Assembly (NCBI GenBank): GCA_947595235.1
Contig: CANQEP010000007.1
Coordinates: forward strand, 1 to 34,209
Reading direction: 5' to 3'
Source: an uncultured Clostridia bacterium
GTDB lineage: Bacteria > Bacillota > Clostridia > Christensenellales > UBA1242
Length of the DNA: 34,209 nucleotides
A program made the position numbers and the translations under genes. Shown piece by piece: positions 23,344 to 30,916 of the stretch. Positions within the stretch are counted from its first letter, which is position 1. Each line of letters opens with the position of its first letter. The notes under the pieces are model-generated. The model was not told where the DNA came from. It made no database searches and saw nothing but the letters and a program-made list of their open reading frames with translations.

Positions 23344-23877
23344 ATGGATAAATTTATTGAGATTGCACTTATAAAGCGTCCGCAAGGGGTAAAGGGGGAA
23401 CTCAGGCTCCTTGTTTTGCTTGACGACAACAAAAATTTGCAAAACTTCAGCGAGGTTTTTGTTGAGGGCAGCGAGATGCCATTCAAAGTTCACGAAATAA
23501 AGAAAGTCGCAGATGACTATGCCATCAAACTTGACGGCATCGACTCATACGAGGACGCTGAGAAACTAAAAAACAAGAAACTTCTTGCAAAAAGAGAAGA
23601 CGTTGACAAGTTTAAAAGCACAAAGGACTTTTACATGGCTGACATCATTGGCAAAACGGCATATCTCAGTACGGGCGAGTTCGTTGGAATCGTTGACGAC
23701 ATCGAGAACTATGGCGCAAGTGATGTTGTTTTCATTCGCTCTCAAAAATATACTAATTTGTCGTTCGCAAATGTCGGCGGCATAATTTTGAGCGTTGACC
23801 AAGAAAAACAGGAGGTTATTTTAGACGCAGACGAGTTTTCTAAGTATTGTGTCTATGACGAGCAAGATGAGAATTGA
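23344..23877 (+). CDS. rimM: 16S rRNA processing protein RimM
   Basis: Assembly factor that binds S19 and the 30S head during maturation. It is 177 residues. The N-terminal barrel has IALIKRPQGVKGELRL (family I-xx-xHGxxGEv); the hinge to the PRC-barrel is KDFYMADIIGKTAYLSTGEFVG, with YxxDLIG-type residues at about 98-104. The family's ETxPFV-like tail is replaced by LDADEFSKYCVYDEQDEN. The start is set by GGAG and by the family N-terminus. Its end overlaps trmD by 11 nt, a coupled pair. Confidence 0.93.
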   Translation: MDKFIEIALIKRPQGVKGELRLLVLLDDNKNLQNFSEVFVEGSEMPFKVHEIKKVADDYAIKLDGIDSYEDAEKLKNKKLLAKREDVDKFKSTKDFYMADIIGKTAYLSTGEFVGIVDDIENYGASDVVFIRSQKYTNLSFANVGGIILSVDQEKQEVILDADEFSKYCVYDEQDEN

Positions 23878-24544
23878 TATTTTAACACTGTTCCCAGAAA
23901 TGTTTGACGCGCTAAAATCTAGCCTTATTGGTAAGGCCCAAGACAAAAACCTTCTGGAAATCAACATCATTAACATTCGCGATTTCTCAAAGGATAAGCA
24001 CAAAAAATGCGATGACTACACCTTTGGTGGGGGCAACGGAATGCTCATGACCCCGCAACCAATATATGACGCAATGACAAGCATTGAGGGTTACAAGACC
24101 GCACACAAGATTTATCTTTCGCCAAGGGGCAAGGTTTTCAATCAAAAAATGGTGAAAGGTTTGACTGACTTTGACCATTTGATACTCCTTTGCGGGCACT
24201 ACGAGGGAGTTGACGAGAGGGTGATTGAACTTTTGATTGACGAAGAGATTTCTATTGGTGACTTTGTTTTGACGGGGGGCGAACTTCCTGCAATGGTGGT
24301 TATCGATGCAGTCTCACGATATTTGCCGGGGGTTCTTGGCAACTCCGCGTCCGTTGAAGAGGAGAGTTTTTCAAACGGGCTACTTGAGTACCCTCAATAC
24401 ACACGTCCAGCCGAGTTCATGGGTCTGAAAGTTCCCGAAGTTTTGATTTCGGGTGACCATGCAAAGGTCAGGGCATGGCGCGAAGAACAAGCAAGGGCGG
24501 TAACAAAGAAGCGTCGCCCCGACATTTTAAAGAAAAGGACATAA
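23867..24544 (+). CDS. trmD: tRNA (guanine-37 N1)-methyltransferase TrmD
   Basis: SPOUT enzyme making m1G37 in tRNAs with G at positions 36 and 37, preventing +1 frameshifts. It is 225 residues. MRIDILTLFPEMFDAL is the canonical N-terminus; YTFGGGNGMLMTPQP (about 52-66), LSPRGKVFNQ, LLCGHYEGVDERVIE and EEISIGDFVLTGGELPAMV (knot and SAM site) follow, then the C-terminal YPQYTRPAEFMGLKVPEVL. I place the start at the internal ATG 23867, which matches the family, not at 23849. The rplS gene, often next, is instead 2.2 kb downstream. Confidence 0.97.
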   Translation: MRIDILTLFPEMFDALKSSLIGKAQDKNLLEINIINIRDFSKDKHKKCDDYTFGGGNGMLMTPQPIYDAMTSIEGYKTAHKIYLSPRGKVFNQKMVKGLTDFDHLILLCGHYEGVDERVIELLIDEEISIGDFVLTGGELPAMVVIDAVSRYLPGVLGNSASVEEESFSNGLLEYPQYTRPAEFMGLKVPEVLISGDHAKVRAWREEQARAVTKKRRPDILKKRT

Positions 24545-24546
24545 CT

Positions 24547-24715
24547 ATGGATAAATATGTTTGCAAAGTTGCTACCCGAGAAGAACTTTTGAAAAGGTGG
24601 GAGTATCTTATTAAGATTCACCCGGGAAAAGTTCAGTGGGTCAACTGTTGAGAAAGAGACAGAAAACGACACCGCGAATAAAGATGTGATAATTTTCTAT
24701 AAAAAGAGAATATAA
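24547..24715 (+). pseudogene. Remnant of a GNAT-type acetyltransferase gene, internal deletion
   Basis: The first 34 codons from ATG 24547 (MDKYVCKVATREELLKRWEY, then IKIHPGK) look like the N-terminus of a common Firmicutes GNAT family, then hit TGA at 24649-24651. In another frame the sequence up to TAA 24713-24715 ends NKDVIIFYKKRI, like the last strand of such enzymes. Only about 56 of the expected 150 or more codons remain, and the two ends are out of frame, so a large internal deletion is inferred. It lies 2 nt after the trmD stop and 11 nt before rbgA. A real 34-residue peptide cannot be excluded. Confidence 0.55.
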
Positions 24716-24726
24716 GTGAGGGATTT

Positions 24727-25581
24727 ATGGAAAGTAGGCAAAGTTCAATGAAAATCAACTGGTTTCCGGGGCACATGAAAAAGACACTGGAGAGCCTTAA
24801 AACAAACATCAAGAATATTGATGTTGTTTTGTATGTGCTTGATGGACGAGCATTTTTGTCAACGCTAAATCCCTCCATTGATGAAATTGTAAAAAACAAG
24901 AGCGTTTTGTATGTCATAAACAAGGCAGATTTGATTGAAGAAAAAGACAGAAACAGAATAATCAAGCGCTTCACCTCTTCTCAAAAAAACGCAATTTGCG
25001 TCTCTGGAGTTGTAAATTCCTACAAAAAAACGCTAATTGACGAGTTAAAACGCTTAACGAAAGAAAAATTTGAGCGCGAGAAGGCGAAGGGTATTGACCC
25101 AATTTTCAAGGTCATGGTCATTGGAACGCCAAACACTGGCAAGTCGAGTATCATCAACACTCTTTGCGGTCAAAAGAAAACTATGACGGGTGACAAGGCG
25201 GGCGTGACAAAGCAAAATCAGTGGGTCAAAATAACCAACAACTTTGTTTTGCTGGACACCCCGGGAACGCTTTGGCCGAAGATGGAATATGACAACATAA
25301 AACTAAAACTTGCGTTCATTGGTGGCATAAAGAGTGACGTTGTTGACGAAACCTCGCTTGGGTTTGAACTTGTGAAATACCTTTTGAAAAATGACCGCGA
25401 CGCCTTAACAAAAAGGTATAATGTTACTAACTTTGAAAGAGAAGAAATAGAAATCTACGACGAAATTTTGAAAAAGTCGGGTTGCATCATGCGTGGTGGC
25501 GAGGTGGATTACACTCGCGGTGGTGCAAAAGTTCTTGATGATTTTAGGAGTGGAAGGCTGGGCAAAATCTGCCTTGATTAG
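24727..25581 (+). CDS. rbgA: Ribosome biogenesis GTPase RbgA (YlqF)
   Basis: Circularly permuted GTPase that acts late in 50S assembly, promoting incorporation of L16 and neighbours. It is 284 residues. INWFPGHMKKTLESLK (about 10-25) is the family signature; the permuted order is G4 NKADL (about 64-68), G1 GTPNTGKSSIINTL (about 135-148), then G3 DTPGTLWP. The C-terminal ANTAR-like region contains GCIMRGGEVDYTRGG and LDDFRSGRLGKI. GAGGGA sits 4 nt before the ATG at 24727. An alternative ATG at 24751 would begin MKINWFPGHM, also plausible. rnhB starts 2 nt after the stop. Confidence 0.95.
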   Translation: MESRQSSMKINWFPGHMKKTLESLKTNIKNIDVVLYVLDGRAFLSTLNPSIDEIVKNKSVLYVINKADLIEEKDRNRIIKRFTSSQKNAICVSGVVNSYKKTLIDELKRLTKEKFEREKAKGIDPIFKVMVIGTPNTGKSSIINTLCGQKKTMTGDKAGVTKQNQWVKITNNFVLLDTPGTLWPKMEYDNIKLKLAFIGGIKSDVVDETSLGFELVKYLLKNDRDALTKRYNVTNFEREEIEIYDEILKKSGCIMRGGEVDYTRGGAKVLDDFRSGRLGKICLD

Positions 25582-25583
25582 TT

Positions 25584-26213
25584 ATGAAAAAGACATATGA
25601 TTTAAACGAGAAAAAGAAAATTGAAAACGAACTCTATGAAAATGGCTATGTTTATGTTGGCGGAGTTGACGAGGTTGGGCGCGGGCCACTTGCTGGTCCA
25701 GTTGTTTGCGCGGCAGTTATCATGGACAAAAAAAGTGCAATTTTGGGCATTGACGACAGTAAAAAGTTGAGCGAAAAGCAAAGAAATGAACTTTATGAGA
25801 AAATTATCAGCGAGGCGGTGAGTTATTCAGTTGCCTTTGTTGACGAGAAAGAAATCGACAGGATAAACATTCTTGAAGCAACAAAGAAGTGCATGGCAAC
25901 TGCCATAAACAATCTTAAAATTAAGCCCGACATCATGCTCATTGATGCGGTCAAGGGGCTTAACATAAGTTGCGAGTCAAGGTCAATCATCCATGGCGAC
26001 GCCCTAAGTTATAGCATTGGAGCGGCAAGCATTGTTGCAAAAGTCACTCGTGACGCCTTTATGGACGAGATGGACAAGAAGTATCCCGAGTATAATTTCA
26101 AAAAGAACAAGGGCTATGGAACAAAGGAGCATATGGACGCGCTAAGAAAGTATGGTCCTTGTGAAATTCACAGAAGAACATTTTTGAAATTTCTTGATGA
26201 GGATAGGAAATGA
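25584..26213 (+). CDS. rnhB: Ribonuclease HII
   Basis: Removes RNA from RNA-DNA hybrids and incises at single ribonucleotides in DNA. It is 209 residues. GGVDEVGRGPLAGPVVCAAV (about 27-46) carries the DEvGRGplaG signature; GIDDSKKLSEKQR, MLIDAVKG, IIHGDALSYSIGAASIVAKVTRD and HRRTF complete the family pattern. The ATG comes 2 nt after the rbgA stop without a Shine-Dalgarno, so translation is probably coupled. It overlaps yraN by 4 nt (ATGA). Confidence 0.97.
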   Translation: MKKTYDLNEKKKIENELYENGYVYVGGVDEVGRGPLAGPVVCAAVIMDKKSAILGIDDSKKLSEKQRNELYEKIISEAVSYSVAFVDEKEIDRINILEATKKCMATAINNLKIKPDIMLIDAVKGLNISCESRSIIHGDALSYSIGAASIVAKVTRDAFMDEMDKKYPEYNFKKNKGYGTKEHMDALRKYGPCEIHRRTFLKFLDEDRK

Positions 26214-26638
26214 ACAACATCGCAAAAGGGGTGTCGGGTGAAAACCTTGCAGCAAAATATCTTGAAGACAAGGGCTACAAGATACTCGCAAGAAACTGCA
26301 TTTTTGCGGGTGCAGAACTTGATATTGTTGCAATTTTGCCCGTAAAGACACAAAAAAAGCAAATTAAAGAGGACTACAAAAGAGAAGAGGTCAAGTCAAA
26401 AGTTGCGTTAAAGTGTAAACTTAGTGGGCTCAGTGACATTCTTGTTTTTGTTGAGGTCAAGTATTCGTCAACGCGTGAGTTTGGCGAGCCGTATGAGAGA
26501 GTCAACTTGAAAAAGCAAAGGCAGATAACAAAGGCCGCCGAGCAATATATTTATAAGTATAAACTTTCATTGCCAACAAGGTTCGACGTCATCTCTATTG
26601 TTGGCAGCGAGGTCAACCACATCGAGGAAGCGTTCTAA
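26210..26638 (+). CDS. yraN: YraN/UPF0102 family nuclease-like protein with an insertion
   Basis: Restriction-endonuclease-like fold, function not established; often next to rnhB. It is 142 residues. The N-terminus GVSGENLAAKYLEDKGYKIL and the core residues AELDIVA (Asp) and FVEVKY (Glu-x-Lys) match, as do RVNLKKQRQITKAAEQYI and RFDVISI. About 30 extra residues (KTQKKQIKEDYKREEVKSK and following), basic and lysine-rich, sit between the catalytic Asp and the ExK strand, where most YraN have a short turn. It is the last gene of the rimM run. Confidence 0.9.
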   Translation: MNNIAKGVSGENLAAKYLEDKGYKILARNCIFAGAELDIVAILPVKTQKKQIKEDYKREEVKSKVALKCKLSGLSDILVFVEVKYSSTREFGEPYERVNLKKQRQITKAAEQYIYKYKLSLPTRFDVISIVGSEVNHIEEAF

Positions 26639-26666
26639 CAAAAACAAAAATAATTTGACAAAATGC

Positions 26667-26695
26667 TTGATTTTTAATAAGTGCTATGTTAGAAT
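26667..26695 (+). promoter_or_regulatory. Promoter for rplS
   Basis: TTGATT (26667-26672), 17-nt spacer, TAGAAT (26690-26695) with an extended TG (26687-26688). A TTGACA at 26655-26660 lacks a matching -10 at normal spacing. Confidence 0.6.
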
Positions 26696-26704
26696 AACAA
26701 AGTG

Positions 26705-26747
26705 ACATCGAGTGGTCCGCTGTTAGGCTAACAAGAACACTCTAACA
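26705..26747 (+). promoter_or_regulatory. Leader RNA of rplS, L19-leader type
   Basis: In the 5' UTR, GAGTG (26710-26714) pairs with CACTC (26738-26742). It encloses GTCCGC and an inner hairpin TGTTA-GGC-TAACA (26721-26733). The fold and the AUCGAGUGGUCCGC-type sequence fit my memory of the Firmicutes L19 leader, a putative autoregulatory site for L19. CTAACA at 26742-26747 could compete with CTAACA at 26728-26733 for TGTTAG 26721-26726. The Shine-Dalgarno AAGGAGG (26755-26761) is just downstream. Confidence 0.65.
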
Positions 26748-26768
26748 TACTAAAAAGGAGGCAAGTCA

Positions 26769-27110
26769 ATGAACATTATTGATAATCTTGAGAAAGATAG
26801 TATGCGTACAGACCTTCCAGATTTTAACATTGGCGATACTGTTAAAGTGTTCGTTAAGGTTGTCGAGGGAAACCGTGAAAGACTTCAAGCGTTTGAAGGT
26901 GTGGTTATAGCCCGTAAAAATGGTGGAGTTCGTGAAACTTTTACCGTTAGACGCGTATCTTTTGGCGTTGGTATTGAAAGAATTTTCCCACTGCACTCTC
27001 CAAAGATTGACCATATTGACGTGGTTAAGAAAGGCGATGTAAGACGCGCAAAACTTTACTATCTTCGTGAACGTTCAGGAAAGAGTGCTAAGATTAGCGA
27101 AAAGAAATAA
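26769..27110 (+). CDS. rplS: Ribosomal protein L19
   Basis: 50S protein at the interface with the 30S subunit. It is 113 residues: [61 protein letters not shown] and [15 protein letters not shown] are all typical. A strong AAGGAGG lies 7 nt before the ATG. It is transcribed alone from its own promoter through a structured leader and ends in two successive terminators. In many Firmicutes it directly follows trmD, so it appears moved here. Confidence 0.98.
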   Translation: MNIIDNLEKDSMRTDLPDFNIGDTVKVFVKVVEGNRERLQAFEGVVIARKNGGVRETFTVRRVSFGVGIERIFPLHSPKIDHIDVVKKGDVRRAKLYYLRERSGKSAKISEKK

Positions 27111-27117
27111 GACAATA

Positions 27118-27138
27118 AACCGCTTGTGCGGTTTTTTT
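27118..27138 (+). terminator. First terminator after rplS
   Basis: AACCGC (27118-27123), TTGT loop, GCGGTT (27128-27133), T run to 27138. Confidence 0.85.
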
Positions 27139-27168
27139 GTTGTATATTTTTCTTAATTTTAGAAAAAC

Positions 27169-27199
27169 ATCAATGTGTTTGCCACATTGATTTTTTTTT
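27169..27199 (+). terminator. Second hairpin after rplS, overlapping the polA promoter
   Basis: ATCAATGTG (27169-27177), TTTGC loop, CACATTGAT (27183-27191), then eight or more T's. The polA -35 box lies in its loop and 3' arm. Confidence 0.8.
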
Positions 27200-27207
27200 G
27201 ATATAAT
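27179..27207 (+). promoter_or_regulatory. Promoter for polA
   Basis: TTGCCA (27179-27184), 17-nt spacer, TATAAT (27202-27207) with extended TG at 27199-27200. The predicted start is about 27214, so the leader before ATG 27223 is only about 9 nt and just includes GAGG. Confidence 0.75.
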
Positions 27208-27222
27208 GTCTTTGAGGTTACT

Positions 27223-29772
27223 ATGAAAAATAAACTTGTTTTAATTGATGGATACAGCGTACTTTATCGCTCATTTTATGCACTGCCACTCCTTGTTAAC
27301 AAAGAGGGCAAATACACAAACGCCATGTATGGCTTTATCAATATGCTTGTTAAGGCAATCAACGACATAAAGCCAACGCACATGGCTGTTGCCTTTGACT
27401 ACTCAAACAAGACATTCAGAAATGAGATTTACAGTGACTATAAAGCCACTCGAAAACCCATGCCCGAAGAACTCAAGTCTCAAGTTGAGCCCGTAAAGGA
27501 AATGCTCTCGCTCATGAACATCAAACTAATAGAGAAAGAGGGCGTTGAGGCAGACGACATTCTTGGAACTCTCAGCAAAAAGTATGATGACACCGAAGTC
27601 ATTATTGTCACGGGCGACCGCGACAGTTTTCAACTGATATCGCCGTCAACCTCGGTCTACTTCACAAAAAAGGGCATTACCGAAGTCAAAATAATGGACA
27701 CAAATGCTCTCTTTGAGGACTACGGATGCGAGCCTAGGAGCATTGTTGACCTGAAGGCACTGCAAGGTGACGCCTCCGACAACATCCCCGGCGTTCCGGG
27801 AATTGGAGAAAAAACGGCGGGCGACCTTATAAGAACCTACAAGACTCTTGAAAATGTCTATGCGAATTTGGACGATATCAAGGTCGGCCTAAGAAAGAAA
27901 CTTGAAGAGGGAAAAGAACTCGCAAAAATGAGTTACCGACTTGCCCAAATCAACACAAATGTTGACATTGATTGTCCTCTTGACTCGCTCACTTTTGAAT
28001 TTCCATTTTCTGATGAAGTGTACGACTTTATGAAGAAATATAACTTCACAAGTTTTCTTGCACGAAAGGACATGTTTGGCGAAAAGAAGGTAGAAGTTAA
28101 CAAAATTCAGACCGAGACCATAAAACTTGACAATGCTGAAAAACTGCAAAATATGGTAGAAACTATTGAAAAAAGTGGTGTATTTTCATCAATTTACGGC
28201 AGAAATGATGATTTCTATATTTATAGCGATGGCACGGAATGGGTGCTTCCAACACTTCTTGATATGTTCGCATCGGCAAATATTGAAACACTGTTCTTTG
28301 AAAAAATGAAGAGTTTGTATGAAAATGACGCCATAAGAAAAATACTCTTTGACAGCAAAATGATGAGGCACAGATTTATCAAAAAGGGAATCGAGATAAA
28401 GGGAAAGTTTGACGATGTTGGCATAATGGCGCACCTTGTTGAGGGAATTTCAATTAAGTATCCCGAAGATGTTTTGGACACCCCGGAACTTAACATCAAG
28501 TGCCCAGCGATGAGTTTGTTTTTGGCATACAACAACTATTTTGAAAAACTTGAAAGGGCGGGGATGCAAAAACTATATAACGACCTTGAACTTCCGCTCT
28601 CGCTTGTGCTCTTTGACATGGAAGAAACTGGCTTTAAGGTCGACAAAAAGCGAGTTGACGAACTTGGCGAACTATATAGCACAGAAATTGACCAACTTGT
28701 TGAAAAAATTTATGAACTTGCGGGCGAGAAATTCAACATCAACTCTGCAAAACAACTTTCTGACATCCTCTATAAAAAACTGAACTTGCCACACAACAAA
28801 AAGATGTCCACCAGCGCCGAAGTGCTTGAAGAAATTGCTGGTTCTCACGAGATTGTGCCCGTGCTTTTACGATACAGAAAACTTAGCAAACTCAACAGCA
28901 CCTATATTGAGGGGCTCAAGCCTCATATTGACGAAAACAACTTCGTACACACCTCATTCAAGCAGACTTTGACAACCACTGGAAGGCTGTCGAGCGTTGA
29001 GCCAAACCTTCAAAACATTCCGATAAGGTCAGAAGAGAGTCGCGAGGTGAGAAGCATATATGTTGCGAGCGACGAAGAGCACGTTTTGATTGATGCCGAC
29101 TACTCTCAAATTGAACTTAGACTCTTGGCGCACTTTTCGGGTGACCCATTCTTTGTTGACGCATTCAACAAGGGCTACGATATCCACTCGCAAACGGCGT
29201 GCCAAGTCTTTGGAGTTGACAAGGCCAATGTGACCCCTGAGATGAGAAGAATCGCAAAGGTGGTCAACTTCGGCATCATCTATGGCATAAGTGACTTTGG
29301 GTTGTCGTCTGACCTTAAGATATCCATAAAAGAGGCTAAGACATTTATTGACAACTTCTATAGTCAGCATCCACTTGTTAGAGAATATATGGAAAACGCC
29401 ATAAAGAAAGCAAAAGAGACGGGGAGGGTGTCCACGCTTCTTGGAAGGACAAGAAAAATGGTTGACATCAACTCTTCGAACTACATGATTCGTTCAAGGG
29501 CAGAGAGGGCTAGCCAAAATATGCCACTTCAAGGTTCCGCCGCCGACATAATCAAACTTGCAATGATAAAAGTTTATAATGCACTTAAAGGCGGTGGCTA
29601 CAAGGCAAAACTCATCATGCAAGTTCACGATGAACTTATTGTTGACTGTCCACTCAGCGAAAAGACTGAGGTCATGGCACTTGTAAAGGAGTGCATGAAC
29701 ACTGCAACCGAACTAAAAGTGCCACTCATTTGCGACGTTACATCTTCTTATCGTTGGTCAGACGGACACTAG
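27223..29772 (+). CDS. polA: DNA polymerase I
   Basis: Family A polymerase for Okazaki-fragment maturation and repair. It is 849 residues. The N-terminal 5'-nuclease domain (1-290) has LIDGYSVLYRSFYAL, AFDYSNKTFRNEIYSDYKA, VEADDILGTL, VTGDRDSFQL and GDASDNIPGVPGIGEKTA. The middle (about 300-460) keeps the fold of a 3'-5' exonuclease but without the DxE motif, so proofreading is probably absent, as in many Firmicutes. The polymerase part has motif A DADYSQIELRLLAHFSGD, motif B RRIAKVVNFGIIYG and motif C QVHDELIVD. Shine-Dalgarno GAGG lies 5 nt before the ATG. It is transcribed alone. Confidence 0.97.
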   Translation: MKNKLVLIDGYSVLYRSFYALPLLVNKEGKYTNAMYGFINMLVKAINDIKPTHMAVAFDYSNKTFRNEIYSDYKATRKPMPEELKSQVEPVKEMLSLMNIKLIEKEGVEADDILGTLSKKYDDTEVIIVTGDRDSFQLISPSTSVYFTKKGITEVKIMDTNALFEDYGCEPRSIVDLKALQGDASDNIPGVPGIGEKTAGDLIRTYKTLENVYANLDDIKVGLRKKLEEGKELAKMSYRLAQINTNVDIDCPLDSLTFEFPFSDEVYDFMKKYNFTSFLARKDMFGEKKVEVNKIQTETIKLDNAEKLQNMVETIEKSGVFSSIYGRNDDFYIYSDGTEWVLPTLLDMFASANIETLFFEKMKSLYENDAIRKILFDSKMMRHRFIKKGIEIKGKFDDVGIMAHLVEGISIKYPEDVLDTPELNIKCPAMSLFLAYNNYFEKLERAGMQKLYNDLELPLSLVLFDMEETGFKVDKKRVDELGELYSTEIDQLVEKIYELAGEKFNINSAKQLSDILYKKLNLPHNKKMSTSAEVLEEIAGSHEIVPVLLRYRKLSKLNSTYIEGLKPHIDENNFVHTSFKQTLTTTGRLSSVEPNLQNIPIRSEESREVRSIYVASDEEHVLIDADYSQIELRLLAHFSGDPFFVDAFNKGYDIHSQTACQVFGVDKANVTPEMRRIAKVVNFGIIYGISDFGLSSDLKISIKEAKTFIDNFYSQHPLVREYMENAIKKAKETGRVSTLLGRTRKMVDINSSNYMIRSRAERASQNMPLQGSAADIIKLAMIKVYNALKGGGYKAKLIMQVHDELIVDCPLSEKTEVMALVKECMNTATELKVPLICDVTSSYRWSDGH

Positions 29773-29798
29773 AAAAAGCCAGTTTTTGCTGGCTTTTT
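29773..29798 (+). terminator. Terminator after polA, bidirectional
   Basis: AAAAAGCCAG (29773-29782), TTTTTG loop, CTGGCTTTTT (29789-29798). It starts right at the stop codon and, read on the minus strand, also lies downstream of the GNAT gene. Confidence 0.85.
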
Positions 29799-29848
29799 CA
29801 TATTTTTTATATGTTTTTTCACAATTTTTCGTGTGATTTTGCGTTTTT

Positions 29849-30841
29849 TCACTTCATAAGTTCATCCGACGGAGGAACAGATTGAAGGAAATTTTTGAGT
29901 TGACTTGTACCAAATTTTGATGGGTCAACATAAATGGGAACGAAACTCTCGGGTCCGAAATAGTTTATTGATGGCGAGAATAGTTTTTCGCCATAACTTT
30001 GGTTGAGGGTTATAATTGGGTCAAGCATTTCGGGGAGCGAGTATCTTTCGTCTGACGGCTTATAGAGAGTGTAGGGTCTTTTGTAGCCAAAGTCCAAGTT
30101 TGCAATGTCAAGATTTGTCTTTTGCATTCTGTCTTGACCGCTTTCAATATGTTGAATTCCAGAGCCGGTATAACCGTTTGAGTTATAGAAAAACAAGTTG
30201 CGGTTGAACATACTCTTTCTTAAGAATTTTTCAAGTTCAGGGCTTTTCAATTTGTTGTAGTCCTTTTCGGTGAGGGGGTCATCTTGTTTGATTTTTCTTA
30301 TTGCACGACGTATCTGCGCGCTTGGATAGACAAGGTCATTTCTAACGTCATAAGAGTGCAGGGCATTGAGCCTTATGGTATTGTAGCCCTTGAGTGCCAC
30401 ATAGTTTTCAAGAGTGTGGAGCATTATGCTACCAATTCCAGATTTTTGATAATTTTCTTGCACTGCCAGTTTTGTGACAAATATTTCGCGCAGAGGTTTT
30501 GTTGTGGATGGGTCAAAGATGGTGTCGGTGCGTATGTAGTTTATAAAGCCGACAGTGAAGAGGTTGACTGACTTTTCGTCTGTGTTTGTCCCGAGCATTT
30601 GAAAGACAAACGAGTCGTGTTGGGCGCCGTTTTGAGGTGATTTTGTTGCAACAATAATGTTCCCCATGGCGTCGCGAGTAATGAGGTGGGGAGTGATGTT
30701 GAAGTTCTTTTTGACGTAGTCACTCACCATCTTGTTTTGCTCAAGGGCAAAGTCCTCTTCGCCCGCCGTTATAGTGCTTGCAAAAGAACGCGTCAAGAAA
30801 CGCGCTTGATTGCCAACTGAGTTAACAACGTACTTTTTCAT
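29849..30841 (-). CDS. GNAT-family acetyltransferase-like protein with long unclassified regions
   Basis: The acceptor is unknown. 330 residues from the chosen start. An acetyl-CoA-binding GNAT core is visible at about 119-160: IFVTKLAVQENYQKSGIGSI, with the Q/RxxGxG/A-type pyrophosphate loop QKSGIGS, then a helix and NTIRLNAL. A second GNAT-like strand, LFFYNSNGYTGSG, follows only after about 50 extra residues, and the last 110 residues (rich in Tyr, Pro, Ser, Asn) match nothing I know. The start at 30841 is preferred over the upstream in-frame ATG 30898 because a TTGAAA/TATAAT promoter lies between them; that ATG would be outside the transcript. The message would be leaderless. It is divergent from the lytic transglycosylase gene. 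Confidence 0.7.
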   Translation of the reverse strand: MKKYVVNSVGNQARFLTRSFASTITAGEEDFALEQNKMVSDYVKKNFNITPHLITRDAMGNIIVATKSPQNGAQHDSFVFQMLGTNTDEKSVNLFTVGFINYIRTDTIFDPSTTKPLREIFVTKLAVQENYQKSGIGSIMLHTLENYVALKGYNTIRLNALHSYDVRNDLVYPSAQIRRAIRKIKQDDPLTEKDYNKLKSPELEKFLRKSMFNRNLFFYNSNGYTGSGIQHIESGQDRMQKTNLDIANLDFGYKRPYTLYKPSDERYSLPEMLDPIITLNQSYGEKLFSPSINYFGPESFVPIYVDPSKFGTSQLKNFLQSVPPSDELMK

Positions 30842-30847
30842 ATGAAT

Positions 30848-30876
30848 ATTATATACCTTCAATTTGTTTTTTTCAA
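30848..30876 (-). promoter_or_regulatory. Promoter for the GNAT-like gene, apparently leaderless
   Basis: On the minus strand TTGAAA (30876-30871), 17-nt spacer, TATAAT (30853-30848), then 6 nt and ATG at 30841. No Shine-Dalgarno. Confidence 0.75.
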
Positions 30877-30904
30877 TAGCATAATTAAAACTATTCATTT
30901 TGCA

Positions 30905-30910
30905 TAAAAT
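30905..30910 (+). promoter_or_regulatory. -10 box for the lytic transglycosylase gene, apparently leaderless
   Basis: TAAAAT, then 6 nt, then ATG 30917. There is no Shine-Dalgarno. No good -35 at 16-18 nt, so the assignment rests on spacing and on the three similar cases. Confidence 0.45.
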
Positions 30911-30916
30911 AGTTTT

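Noticed and set aside
24649..24651. TGA inside the GNAT remnant read as recoded Trp or selenocysteine
   Set aside because: Genes here, such as ffh and trmD's neighbour rimM, use TGA as an ordinary stop. No SECIS-like structure is seen, and the frame stops again 14 codons later.
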